This document shows positions 8,487 through 14,856 of a stretch of DNA of 35,627 nucleotides, in pieces. Location: assembly GCA_026415035.1 (NCBI GenBank), contig JAOAHX010000025.1, forward strand, positions 1 through 35,627, read 5' to 3'. The notes under the pieces are model-generated. The model ran no database searches. It was not told where the DNA came from and worked only from the letters and a program-made list of their open reading frames with translations. The number at the start of each line of letters is the position of its first letter. The first letter of the stretch is position 1. The position numbers and the translations under genes were made by a program. The stretch comes from Thermodesulfobacteriota bacterium (GTDB taxonomy: Bacteria; Desulfobacterota; BSN033; UBA1163).

Positions 8487-9722
8487 TTACTTCTTCGCCG
8501 GGGCGGCCGGTTTGGCTTCGGGTTTCGCCGGAGCCTTTTCTGCGGGCTTGGGGGCTTCTCCGGGTTTCACCGCCGGTTTCGCCACGGGCGCCTTGGGTGC
8601 GAAGTAGTGTCGGTAGGCCATCTTTCGGTCTACGATGGTGTCCATCTCCCAGGCCAGGGCCCGTTTCGCAAAGGCGATCTGGGATTCGACGATCTCCTTG
8701 AAGAGGGGAACGTCGGCCGATTTTTTCTTGACGATCTCATCGTAGACCTCGAGCTGTTTCCGGAGGATGGCATCCGGCGTCTTGTAGAACTTCACGCCGT
8801 CTTTGGTCTGCATCTCGATGTAGTCTTTCGAATACCGGTCGATCGCCTTCCAGGACATATCGGCCGAGGCTGCCTCGACCGCATTCTCGATGATCGCTTT
8901 GAGCTTGTCCGGCAGGGCATCGTATTTGGTCTTGTTGAAGAGGATCTCGAACTGCTCGCCGTTCTGATGGAAGCTCTGGAGCATACAGACCTTGGAGACG
9001 TCGGGGAAGCCGAGCAGGCGATCCGAAGAGGCATTGTTAAACTCCGCTCCTTCGATGAGGCCGCGGTCCATGGCCGGGACGATCTCCCCTCCTGGCAGCG
9101 CGACGACCGAAAGGCCCATGGCGGTGAACAGGTCGACCGAAAGCCCCACCGTCCGATATTTCATGCCCTTCATGTCCTCCAACTTGGTGATCGGCTTCTT
9201 GAACCACCCCAAGGGCTGCGTGGGCATCGGTCCATAGAGGAAGGAGACGACGTTGGCACCGATGGAGGCATAAATTTTGGCCAGGAGTTCCTTGCCTCCG
9301 CCATATTTGTGCCATGCCAGTAACATGTTGGCATCCATTCCGAAAGCCGGACCCGACCCCCAGAGGGCTAAAGCGTTCTGTTTCCCATAATGGTAAACGA
9401 GCACGCCGTGGCCTCCATCGAGGGTTCCCTTGGAGACCGCGTCGAGCAATCCGAAGGCAGGGACCACGGCGCCCGCAGGCAACACCTCGATCCGGAGTTC
9501 GCCGCCGGTCATGTCGTTTACTTTCTTTGCAAAGTCGAGGGCGAACTCATGGAAGATATCCTTGGCAGGCCAGGTGGACTGCCAGCGGAAGTTGATCGGG
9601 GTGGCTGATTTCACAATGGCGGGGAATCCCACCGTCGCGGCAGCCCCTGTGACCGCAGCCGCCTTGAGGAAATGACGGCGCGTGACCTTCTCCTCTCCTG
9701 TTTTCTTCAATTTTTCGGTCAT
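8487..9722 (-). CDS. dctP: TRAP transporter substrate-binding protein DctP, TakP/lactate-like, Tat-exported
   Basis: Predicted periplasmic receptor for a 2-oxo or 2-hydroxy monocarboxylate. The N-terminus has a twin-arginine signal (TRRHFLK at 14-20, then a hydrophobic Ala-rich stretch to about residue 39), so export of the folded protein is likely. The mature part resembles TakP and the lactate-binding TRAP group: VLPAGAVVPAFGLLDAVSKG, PFKPITKLEDMKGMK-like spacing, and LPGGEIVPAMDRGLIEGAEF. The last ~37 residues are a Lys/Ala/Pro-rich low-complexity tail (9 Lys, 3 Glu), not part of the normal fold. ATG 9722 has an ideal AAAGGAGG 5-6 bases upstream. It is the first full gene of the leftward operon. 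Glycolate, glyoxylate, lactate or pyruvate are plausible ligands given the neighbours. Confidence 0.9.
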   Translation of the reverse strand: MTEKLKKTGEEKVTRRHFLKAAAVTGAAATVGFPAIVKSATPINFRWQSTWPAKDIFHEFALDFAKKVNDMTGGELRIEVLPAGAVVPAFGLLDAVSKGTLDGGHGVLVYHYGKQNALALWGSGPAFGMDANMLLAWHKYGGGKELLAKIYASIGANVVSFLYGPMPTQPLGWFKKPITKLEDMKGMKYRTVGLSVDLFTAMGLSVVALPGGEIVPAMDRGLIEGAEFNNASSDRLLGFPDVSKVCMLQSFHQNGEQFEILFNKTKYDALPDKLKAIIENAVEAASADMSWKAIDRYSKDYIEMQTKDGVKFYKTPDAILRKQLEVYDEIVKKKSADVPLFKEIVESQIAFAKRALAWEMDTIVDRKMAYRHYFAPKAPVAKPAVKPGEAPKPAEKAPAKPEAKPAAPAKK

Positions 9723-9733
9723 ACACTCCTCCT

Positions 9734-9823
9734 TTAAATAGAATACGAATCCCTCCGATTGGCCCTAAAAACCCGACATGGATGATCCAAGAGAAGCTCC
9801 AAGCCCGTCCAAACCGGACTCAC
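9734..9823 (-). CDS. Possible 29-codon leader peptide ahead of dctP
   Basis: A GTG at 9823 follows AAAGGAGGTGA (9837-9827), a near-perfect anti-SD match at 6 bases. The frame encodes MSPVWTGLELLLDHPCRVFR and nine more residues, ending in TAA at 9736-9734, which overlaps the dctP Shine-Dalgarno. The peptide matches nothing I know. The placement suggests translational coupling or a leader function; chance is possible because the composition is not distinctive. Confidence 0.35.
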   Translation of the reverse strand: MSPVWTGLELLLDHPCRVFRANRRDSYSI

Positions 9824-9983
9824 CCTTCACCTCCTTTCGATTCGATTCTTTGCCGTTTTTTGAAGGTCCTTAAGCATCGCCTCTTCTATAGGATATTTCC
9901 CTATCGAATTCAAGATGGCCGCAAAAAGCGGTTCTTGGGGTTGAAAAGGGAGGAAAGAGGTTGCCGGATGAACAGGGTTTAAG

Positions 9984-10000
9984 AATTGGCCTGACCAATG
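9984..10000. promoter_or_regulatory. Candidate GntR/FadR-type operator O2 at the dctP promoter
   Basis: AATTGGCCTGACCAATG is a palindrome matching AATTGGTNNNACCAATT, the PdhR/FadR-subfamily style, except at the first half's T and the final T. It lies directly downstream of the leftward -10 box (10,003-10,008), over the expected transcription start, consistent with repression. Confidence 0.6.
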
Positions 10001-10002
10001 TT

Positions 10003-10030
10003 TTATTAATCTTCGGGGGGGCATTGTGAA
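10003..10030 (-). promoter_or_regulatory. Candidate promoter of the dctPQM operon
   Basis: On the minus strand TTCACA (10,030-10,025), 16 bases, TAATAA (10,008-10,003). The match is moderate, but the operator immediately downstream supports it. The resulting leader before dctP would be about 275 bases. Confidence 0.45.
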
Positions 10031-10308
10031 TAAATCCTTAACATTATGAGATTTTTTTGTCAAGGGAAAAAGTTTCAGGCAAGGCCTTTTTCATCCGAGG
10101 GGCGAATGAAGAAGGGGTCCCGACCTGATTCTGGATGTTTTTATCCAAATTCATTTTGAAATTTCAGTAAGTTAATTCTATCGCAGAAATGGGCCAAAAT
10201 TTTCCCTGAAAGGTGGGATACCAAGCGCTCGATGTTGGCTCCGAAGGAATTTTCTCGTTCTGACCCAGAAATCCTATCCAAATCGGGAGGGATTCGAGGA
10301 TAGTGGAA

Positions 10309-10325
10309 AAATGGTCAGACCAATT
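10309..10325. promoter_or_regulatory. Candidate GntR/FadR-type operator O1 upstream of the CoA-ligase operon
   Basis: AAATGGTCAGACCAATT; its core TGGTCAGACCA is a perfect palindrome and fits TnGTnnnACnA fully. Flanks also agree with AATTGGTNNNACCAATT apart from one base. It lies 8 bases upstream of the -35 box, centred about 50 bases before the expected start, so either activation or repression is possible. Confidence 0.7.
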
Positions 10326-10333
10326 AATTTTTG

Positions 10334-10362
10334 TTGACAAAAAGGTTCCGATTTGTTATAAA
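10334..10362 (+). promoter_or_regulatory. Consensus sigma70 promoter of the CoA-ligase/malyl-CoA lyase operon
   Basis: TTGACA (10,334-10,339), a 17-base spacer and TATAAA (10,357-10,362), close to ideal. The first gene starts at 10,442, leaving a leader of about 70 bases. Confidence 0.8.
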
Positions 10363-10441
10363 GGGAAAAATTTTATCATCAAGGTTTTTCTGCCTCGAGT
10401 CCGTCTGGAAGGTTTTAACTGAAACCCGAGAGGAGGTTTTT

Positions 10442-11698
10442 ATGGCTCGATTGTACGAGTATCAGGGGAAGCAATTGTTGAAGACCGCCAAAGTGGCCGT
10501 GCCTCAGGGAGAGGTGGCGACCACCCCCGAGGAGGCGAGGAAGATCGCCGAAAAGATCGGAAGGCCTGTGGCGATCAAGGCCCAGATCTGGGCAGGGGGC
10601 CGTGGAAAAGCAGGTGGCATCAAGTTCGCCTCTTCGCCGGAGGAGGCGGAGAAGGTCGCAAGCGAGTTGCTCGGCTCCAAGCTCAAAGGGCTGACGGTTG
10701 AGAAGGTCCTGGTCGAGGAGAAGCTCGATATCGACCAGGAGTATTATGCCGGGGTCATCATCGACGCCTCCCGGGAGGTCCGTGCGCCGGTGGTGATGTT
10801 CAGCACCGAAGGCGGGGTGGAGATCGAGTCGGTCCCCTCGGAAAAGATCTCCCAGATGACGGTCAATGTGCTCAGGGGTTTCAAACTCTATGACGCCCTG
10901 AACCTCGCCGTGAGTCTGAAGGTCCCCAACAAACACCTTCAGGGGGTGGCCCAGGCCATCATGGGTCTCTTTCAAACCTTCAAAAACTATAACTGCCGGA
11001 CCGCAGAGATCAATCCCCTTGTCCTGACAAAGGACGGAAAGATCCTTGCGGGAGATTGCCGGATGGCCATCGATGACTCTTCGGTCTTCCGCCATCCCGA
11101 GCTGGGGATCGAGGTGGCACGGGAATCTGCCACGCCCCCTACCGAACTGGACAAGATCGCCTGGAAGATCGAGGAGGATGATCTCCGGGGCACCTGCTAC
11201 ATCGCTCAGATGGCCGAGGACATCAAGGAGCTCAATTACGTGGGATACCACGGGATCGGCGGCGGTGGGGCGATCCTCGGCGTGGATGCCCTGAACCGGC
11301 AGGGATTGAAGATCGCCAATTATGCCGATACGAGCGGAAACCCCACGGCCGCCAAGGTTTACCGGGCCGCCAAACTGATCCTCAACCAGCCCGGGATCGA
11401 GGGCTACATGTTGGGGGGCTTCATCGTGGCCAATCAGGAGCAGTGGCACCACGCCCATGGCGTGGTGAAGGCCCTCCGGGAGGAGATCCCCAAGAGGCCC
11501 GGCTTCCCCTGTGTCATCCTCCTCTGCGGGAACAGGGAGAAGGAATCGATGGAGATATTAAAGGAAGGGACGGCGGATCTTCCTGGCCGATTTGAATTCT
11601 ATGGAAGCGACAAGGTTTATGAGACCGAATTTTTGGCCAAACGGATGAAGGCCCTGATCTTAGAATATCGGAAGGACCGCGGGATAAAGGAGGAGTAG
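10442..11698 (+). CDS. ADP-forming acyl-CoA synthetase beta subunit, SucC/malate-CoA ligase (MtkA)-like
   Basis: Predicted ATP-grasp subunit that couples ATP to formation, or release, of an acyl-CoA. ATP-grasp residues are visible: VAIKAQIWAGGRGKAGG (43-59) and the AEINPLVLTKDGKILAGDC stretch. At 418 residues it is longer than SucC or MtkA (~390). The C-terminal CoA-ligase domain is divergent: where SucC has a DVGGGA-like loop after the glycine-rich segment, this protein reads YADTSGNPTAAKVYRAAK. ATG 10,442 has GAGGAGG 5-6 bases upstream; the open frame extends further 5' but without a ribosome site. The operon partner is a malyl-CoA lyase-like protein, so malate is the favoured substrate. 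Succinate or another dicarboxylate is possible. Confidence 0.85.
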   Translation: MARLYEYQGKQLLKTAKVAVPQGEVATTPEEARKIAEKIGRPVAIKAQIWAGGRGKAGGIKFASSPEEAEKVASELLGSKLKGLTVEKVLVEEKLDIDQEYYAGVIIDASREVRAPVVMFSTEGGVEIESVPSEKISQMTVNVLRGFKLYDALNLAVSLKVPNKHLQGVAQAIMGLFQTFKNYNCRTAEINPLVLTKDGKILAGDCRMAIDDSSVFRHPELGIEVARESATPPTELDKIAWKIEEDDLRGTCYIAQMAEDIKELNYVGYHGIGGGGAILGVDALNRQGLKIANYADTSGNPTAAKVYRAAKLILNQPGIEGYMLGGFIVANQEQWHHAHGVVKALREEIPKRPGFPCVILLCGNREKESMEILKEGTADLPGRFEFYGSDKVYETEFLAKRMKALILEYRKDRGIKEE

Positions 11699-11701
11699 GC
11701 C

Positions 11702-11995
11702 ATGATCGAGTTTAAAGAGAGGACGATCAAAGTCATCATCGACGACAGCAAGTGCGCCGACTGTAAGACCCATGCCTGCGCGGCCGGCTGCAAGCTCTAC
11801 GATCGTGGGATATTGGTGATCAAGGATGGGAAACCCGCCCTGAATGGGGATGCGGCCTATGCCGAGAGGACAGGAACGGAATGCCTGGCCTGTGAATATG
11901 AATGCTGGTTCCGGGGCAACAAGGCGATCAAGATCGAGGCCCCCATCCCCGGGTTGAAGGAGTATCTCGAAAAGCGCGGTTTGACACTATCGTAA
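11702..11995 (+). CDS. Small Cys-rich FixX-like ferredoxin protein between the CoA-ligase subunits
   Basis: A 97-residue protein with seven cysteines: 18, 21, 26 and 30 (CADCKTHACAAGC), then 61, 64 and 68 (CLACEYEC). The spacing resembles FixX-type ferredoxin-like proteins, which partner electron-transfer flavoprotein oxidoreductases, although the last cysteine of a classic two-cluster ferredoxin is absent. It probably binds one 4Fe-4S cluster. ATG 11,702 follows GGAGGAG inside the end of the ligase beta gene, and the ligase alpha gene starts 14 bases after its stop, so the three are made together. Its role with a CoA ligase is not known to me. It could carry electrons for the nearby flavin oxidases or stabilise the ligase. 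Confidence 0.8.
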   Translation: MIEFKERTIKVIIDDSKCADCKTHACAAGCKLYDRGILVIKDGKPALNGDAAYAERTGTECLACEYECWFRGNKAIKIEAPIPGLKEYLEKRGLTLS

Positions 11996-12009
11996 AAAAG
12001 GAGTGACGT

Positions 12010-12906
12010 ATGGCTATCTTGCTCGAAAAGAATACGACGGTTCTCGTTCAGGGAATTACGGGTCGAGAGGGTTCGGCCCGGGCCGTTTTTATGAAAAACT
12101 ACGGGACCAAGGTCGTCGCCGGCGTCACCCCCGGACGGGGTGGGGAGGATGTTTCCGGGATACCCGTTTACAACACGGTGGCCGAGGCGGTCAAGGCCCA
12201 TGGCCCCATCGATGCCAGCGTCACCTTCGTTCCCGGGCCTGGGCTGAAGGATGCCGTTTTTGAGGCGATCGACGGCGGCATCAAATTCATCGTGATGCCG
12301 GTGGAACGCGTCCCTCTCTACGATATTCTTGAGATGATGGCCTATGCCAAACAGCACGGGGTCCGGCTCCTCGGTCCCGGGTCGATCGGGATCATGAGTC
12401 CCGGCATCGCCGTGATGGGCTGGCTCGGTGGATCTCCGGATTTCGCCAAGAGGGTCTTCGTGCCGGGGCCGATCGGCGTCATCTCCCGAAGCGGGGGACA
12501 GTCGGGGACCGTTCCCTGGGCGATCAAAGAGGCCGGGATGGGGGTGAGCACGGTGGTCCACATCGGGACCGAACCGGTGATCGGGACCTCTTGCGGCGAT
12601 CTCCTCCCCCTCTTTGAGAAGGACCCGGATACGAAAGCGGTGGCCATGTTCGGTGAGATCGGTGGCCCATACGAGGAGGAGGCCGCCGAGGCGGTCAGGA
12701 ATAAAACCTTCACCAAGCCTTTGGTGGTCTATGTGGCAGGTGCCTGGGCCCCTGAAGGGATGCGGTTCTCCCATGCGAGCAGCATCATCGAGAGGGGGAG
12801 GGGCTCGGCCAAGGACAAGATCAAATCCCTCAAGGAGGCCGGAGTCCATGTGGTGGACCGACCCGACGAGATCGCTCCCACGCTGAAGAGGTTGCTGAAC
12901 CTTTGA
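12010..12906 (+). CDS. ADP-forming acyl-CoA synthetase alpha subunit, SucD/malate-CoA ligase (MtkB)-like
   Basis: Predicted CoA-binding subunit carrying the phospho-histidine. The 298 residues match SucD/Mtk[11 protein letters not shown] (12-21), [11 protein letters not shown] (35-45), [12 protein letters not shown] (50-61), [10 protein letters not shown] (157-166), [11 protein letters not shown] (215-225), and the active-site His255 in [16 protein letters not shown]. SucD usually reads GHAGAII at that point, so the site is conserved but altered. AAGGAG precedes ATG 12,010. It works with the beta subunit at 10,442, and the lyase follows after 34 bases. The order beta, Cys-rich protein, alpha, lyase suggests one functional unit. 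Confidence 0.88.
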   Translation: MAILLEKNTTVLVQGITGREGSARAVFMKNYGTKVVAGVTPGRGGEDVSGIPVYNTVAEAVKAHGPIDASVTFVPGPGLKDAVFEAIDGGIKFIVMPVERVPLYDILEMMAYAKQHGVRLLGPGSIGIMSPGIAVMGWLGGSPDFAKRVFVPGPIGVISRSGGQSGTVPWAIKEAGMGVSTVVHIGTEPVIGTSCGDLLPLFEKDPDTKAVAMFGEIGGPYEEEAAEAVRNKTFTKPLVVYVAGAWAPEGMRFSHASSIIERGRGSAKDKIKSLKEAGVHVVDRPDEIAPTLKRLLNL

Positions 12907-12940
12907 ATCTCATTTCCAAGGCCTAACAAGGAGGTGTCCT

Positions 12941-13834
12941 ATGACAGTCATGCGGTCAGTCTTTTACATTCCCGGCAATAACGAGAAGATGATCTCGAAG
13001 GCCCCTGAAATTCCGGCCGATATCATCACCCTCGACCTGGAGGACTCTGTGCCCCCGGCCGAAAAACCGAAGGCTCGGGAGATGGTGCGGGAGAATCTGA
13101 AATACGCTGGATCGGGCGGTTCGACGGTGTATGTCAGGATCAACAATTGGGAGACCCTGATGACCAACGACGACCTCGAGGCCATCGTCTACGAGGGGCT
13201 ATCGGGCGTCTGTTTGGCCAAGTGCGGGGGGCCCGACCATGTCCAGCGCCTCGACTGGAAATTGGAAGAACTGGAGAGGCGAAGAGGCCTTCCCGTGGGG
13301 AGCATCGCCATCCAGCTTCTGATCGAGACCGCCAAAGGGGTCATCAACGCCTATCCATCGGCCATCGCGAGCAAAAGGGTCAACTCCCTCATCTTCGGGG
13401 CGGTGGATTATACGAAAGATATGAGGGTCAAATTGACGACCGAAGGGGAGGAACAGTTCTACGCCAGGGCCCATACCGCCGTGGCCGCGAGGGCGGCGGG
13501 CTGCATTGCGATCGATTGTCCTTTCGTGGCCTTCAAAGACACGGAGGCCTTCGAGAAGAATACCCGTTTCGGCCGACAGTTGGGCTATGAGGGGAGGATG
13601 CTCATCCATCCCAGCCAGATCGAACCGGCCCACCGGATTTACACCCCAGCCCCAGAGGATGTGGAGTGGGCGAAGGGGGTGGTCAAGGTCTTCGAAGAGG
13701 AGGGCATTGCCAAGGGAGTCGCAGCCGTCTCCTACCAGGGGAAGATGGTCGATACCCCGGTCTATGAGAATGCAAAGACCATCCTGGCCATCATGGCCGA
13801 GATTGAGGCCTTCGACGCCAAACGGAAGAAATGA
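12941..13834 (+). CDS. HpcH/HpaI-CitE family lyase, malyl-CoA lyase-like
   Basis: Predicted to cleave malyl-CoA into acetyl-CoA and glyoxylate, or to run the reverse condensation. The 297-residue TIM-barrel protein has the CitE/Mcl signatures: RSVFYIPGNN (5-14), LDLEDSVPPAEK (31-42), the CoA/oxalate-binding Arg66 in YVRINN, metal ligands Glu129 (LLIETAKG) and Asp156 (FGAVDYTKDM), and LIHPSQI (221-227). ATG 12,941 has AAGGAGGTG upstream. Coupling to a SucCD-like ligase is the hallmark of malate thiokinase plus malyl-CoA lyase in the serine cycle and in glyoxylate fermentation. A citramalyl-CoA or beta-methylmalyl-CoA lyase would look the same at this level. Confidence 0.87.
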   Translation: MTVMRSVFYIPGNNEKMISKAPEIPADIITLDLEDSVPPAEKPKAREMVRENLKYAGSGGSTVYVRINNWETLMTNDDLEAIVYEGLSGVCLAKCGGPDHVQRLDWKLEELERRRGLPVGSIAIQLLIETAKGVINAYPSAIASKRVNSLIFGAVDYTKDMRVKLTTEGEEQFYARAHTAVAARAAGCIAIDCPFVAFKDTEAFEKNTRFGRQLGYEGRMLIHPSQIEPAHRIYTPAPEDVEWAKGVVKVFEEEGIAKGVAAVSYQGKMVDTPVYENAKTILAIMAEIEAFDAKRKK

Positions 13835-13849
13835 AAGGCAATCCTTTTC

Positions 13850-13920
13850 GAAAGGGCAAGGCCCATCTCCCACCCTTTTACCCCCACCAACCCCGATGGG
13901 CCTTGTCCTTTTCGATTTTT
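13850..13920 (+). terminator. Long inverted repeat after the lyase gene, terminator or attenuator
   Basis: Arms 13,850-13,867 and 13,895-13,912 pair over 18 positions with one G-T wobble (core GGCAAGGCCCATC with GATGGGCCTTG), with a 27-base C-rich loop, then GATTTTT. It lies between the lyase and the next gene on the same strand and probably lowers downstream expression. Confidence 0.7.
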
Positions 13921-13933
13921 GAGGGCAAGGGAG

Positions 13934-14845
13934 ATGAGAATTGTCATCGTCGGGCAAGGGCCTTTCGGTGAGAAGGTGTTGGAGCGATTGCTCCAGAAGG
14001 GGGAGCAGGTGGTGGGCGTCTTCGCCCCTCCTGACAAGAGGGGAGAGCCGCTGAGAAAGCTGGCCGAGAAGTCCGGCATCCCCGCCTTTCAACCCTCCCT
14101 GATGAAAGCTCCAGAGGTGGAGGACCAGTTCCGCAGTTTGAGGCCCGACCTCGCCATCCTCGCCTTCGTCACGGATATCGTTCCAGAAAGGTTGCTGAAC
14201 GTCCCCTCCATCGGGACGATCTGCTACCATCCCTCGCTTCTCCCGAGACATCGCGGGGCAAGTGCCATCAATTGGGCGATCATTCAAGGCGACACCCGCA
14301 CGGGATTGACCATCTTTTGGGTCGATAAGGGGATCGATACCGGTCCCATTCTGCTTCAAAAGGAGGTGGAGATCGGCCCCGAGGAGACGACCGGGAGCCT
14401 CTATTTCAACACCCTCTTTCCGATGGGTGTGGATGCCATCGCCGAGGCCGTAGACCTCATTAAAGCGGGGAGGGCCCCTAAAATCCCCCAGGACCATTCG
14501 AAGGCCACCTATGAGCCTCCCTGCGACGACCGGGTGGCGGCCATAGACTTTGCAAGGCCCATCGGAGAGGTTTACAATTTAATCAGGGGCTGTGATCCGC
14601 AGCCAGGGGCCTACACCGCCTTCAGGGGAAAGAGGATCCGGTTGTACGAGGTTAAGAAAAGGGAAACCCCTTCCAAGGGAAGCCCGGGAGAGGTGGAGGC
14701 CATCGGAGAGAAAGGGCTGGAGATCGCGGTTCCGGGCGGAACACTCCTTATCGGGAAATTGAGGATCGATAAAGGGGAGAAGATCGGGCCCATGGAATTC
14801 GCCCAATCGGTGGGCTTAAAAGTGGGAGATCGGTTGGGGGAGTAA
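13934..14845 (+). CDS. 10-formyltetrahydrofolate hydrolase-like / formyltransferase family protein
   Basis: The 303-residue protein follows the folate formyltransferase fold. It looks closest to the N-terminal hydrolase domain of 10-formyl-THF dehydrogenase (ALDH1L1) rather than to Met-tRNA formyltransferase: YHPSLLPRHRGASAINW (98-114) and FWVDKGIDTGPILLQKE (128-144), with the catalytic pair His99 and Asp135 at the 36-residue spacing of that domain. Fmt normally has an N-x-H-x-SLLP motif instead. The C-terminal domain is present, but no aldehyde dehydrogenase part follows. Start ATG 13,934 follows AAGGGAG. Likely role: release formate and THF from 10-formyl-THF, balancing one-carbon units when glyoxylate is made into glycine and serine. 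A formyl transfer to another acceptor cannot be excluded. Confidence 0.75.
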   Translation: MRIVIVGQGPFGEKVLERLLQKGEQVVGVFAPPDKRGEPLRKLAEKSGIPAFQPSLMKAPEVEDQFRSLRPDLAILAFVTDIVPERLLNVPSIGTICYHPSLLPRHRGASAINWAIIQGDTRTGLTIFWVDKGIDTGPILLQKEVEIGPEETTGSLYFNTLFPMGVDAIAEAVDLIKAGRAPKIPQDHSKATYEPPCDDRVAAIDFARPIGEVYNLIRGCDPQPGAYTAFRGKRIRLYEVKKRETPSKGSPGEVEAIGEKGLEIAVPGGTLLIGKLRIDKGEKIGPMEFAQSVGLKVGDRLGE

Positions 14846-14856
14846 AAGGAGGTCGT

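Larger units (their letters stand above)
9723..10441. other. 719-base divergent control region between the TRAP and CoA-ligase operons
   Basis: No full-size gene. From left to right it holds the dctP leader with a possible short coding frame, a small CCGC/GCGG hairpin (9919-9931), operator O2 and a leftward promoter, a stretch (about 10,064-10,308) in which I recognise nothing firm, operator O1, and a consensus rightward promoter. It is more AT-rich than the genes around it. Confidence 0.75.

Noticed and set aside
10058-10063. TTGACA on the minus strand as a dctP promoter
   Set aside because: The -35 is perfect, but the best -10 at 17 bases is TAAGGA, which is poor. The TTCACA/TAATAA pair nearer the operator was preferred, though both could be used.
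10145-10185. TTGAAA with TATCGC 17 bases downstream as a second rightward promoter
   Set aside because: The -10 is weak, and a consensus promoter exists at 10,334.
10442-12906. Plain TCA-cycle succinyl-CoA synthetase
   Set aside because: Not excluded, but the lyase in the same operon, the intervening Cys-rich gene and the altered loop make a malate-type ligase more likely.
13199-14497. 432-codon open frame on the minus strand across the lyase end and formyltransferase gene
   Set aside because: It spans two well-supported genes and the hairpin between them; composition is typical of an antisense shadow.
13934-14845. Methionyl-tRNA formyltransferase (fmt)
   Set aside because: The active-site wording YHPSLLPRHRG and FWVDKGIDTG follows the formyl-THF hydrolase domain, and no def or other translation gene is beside it.
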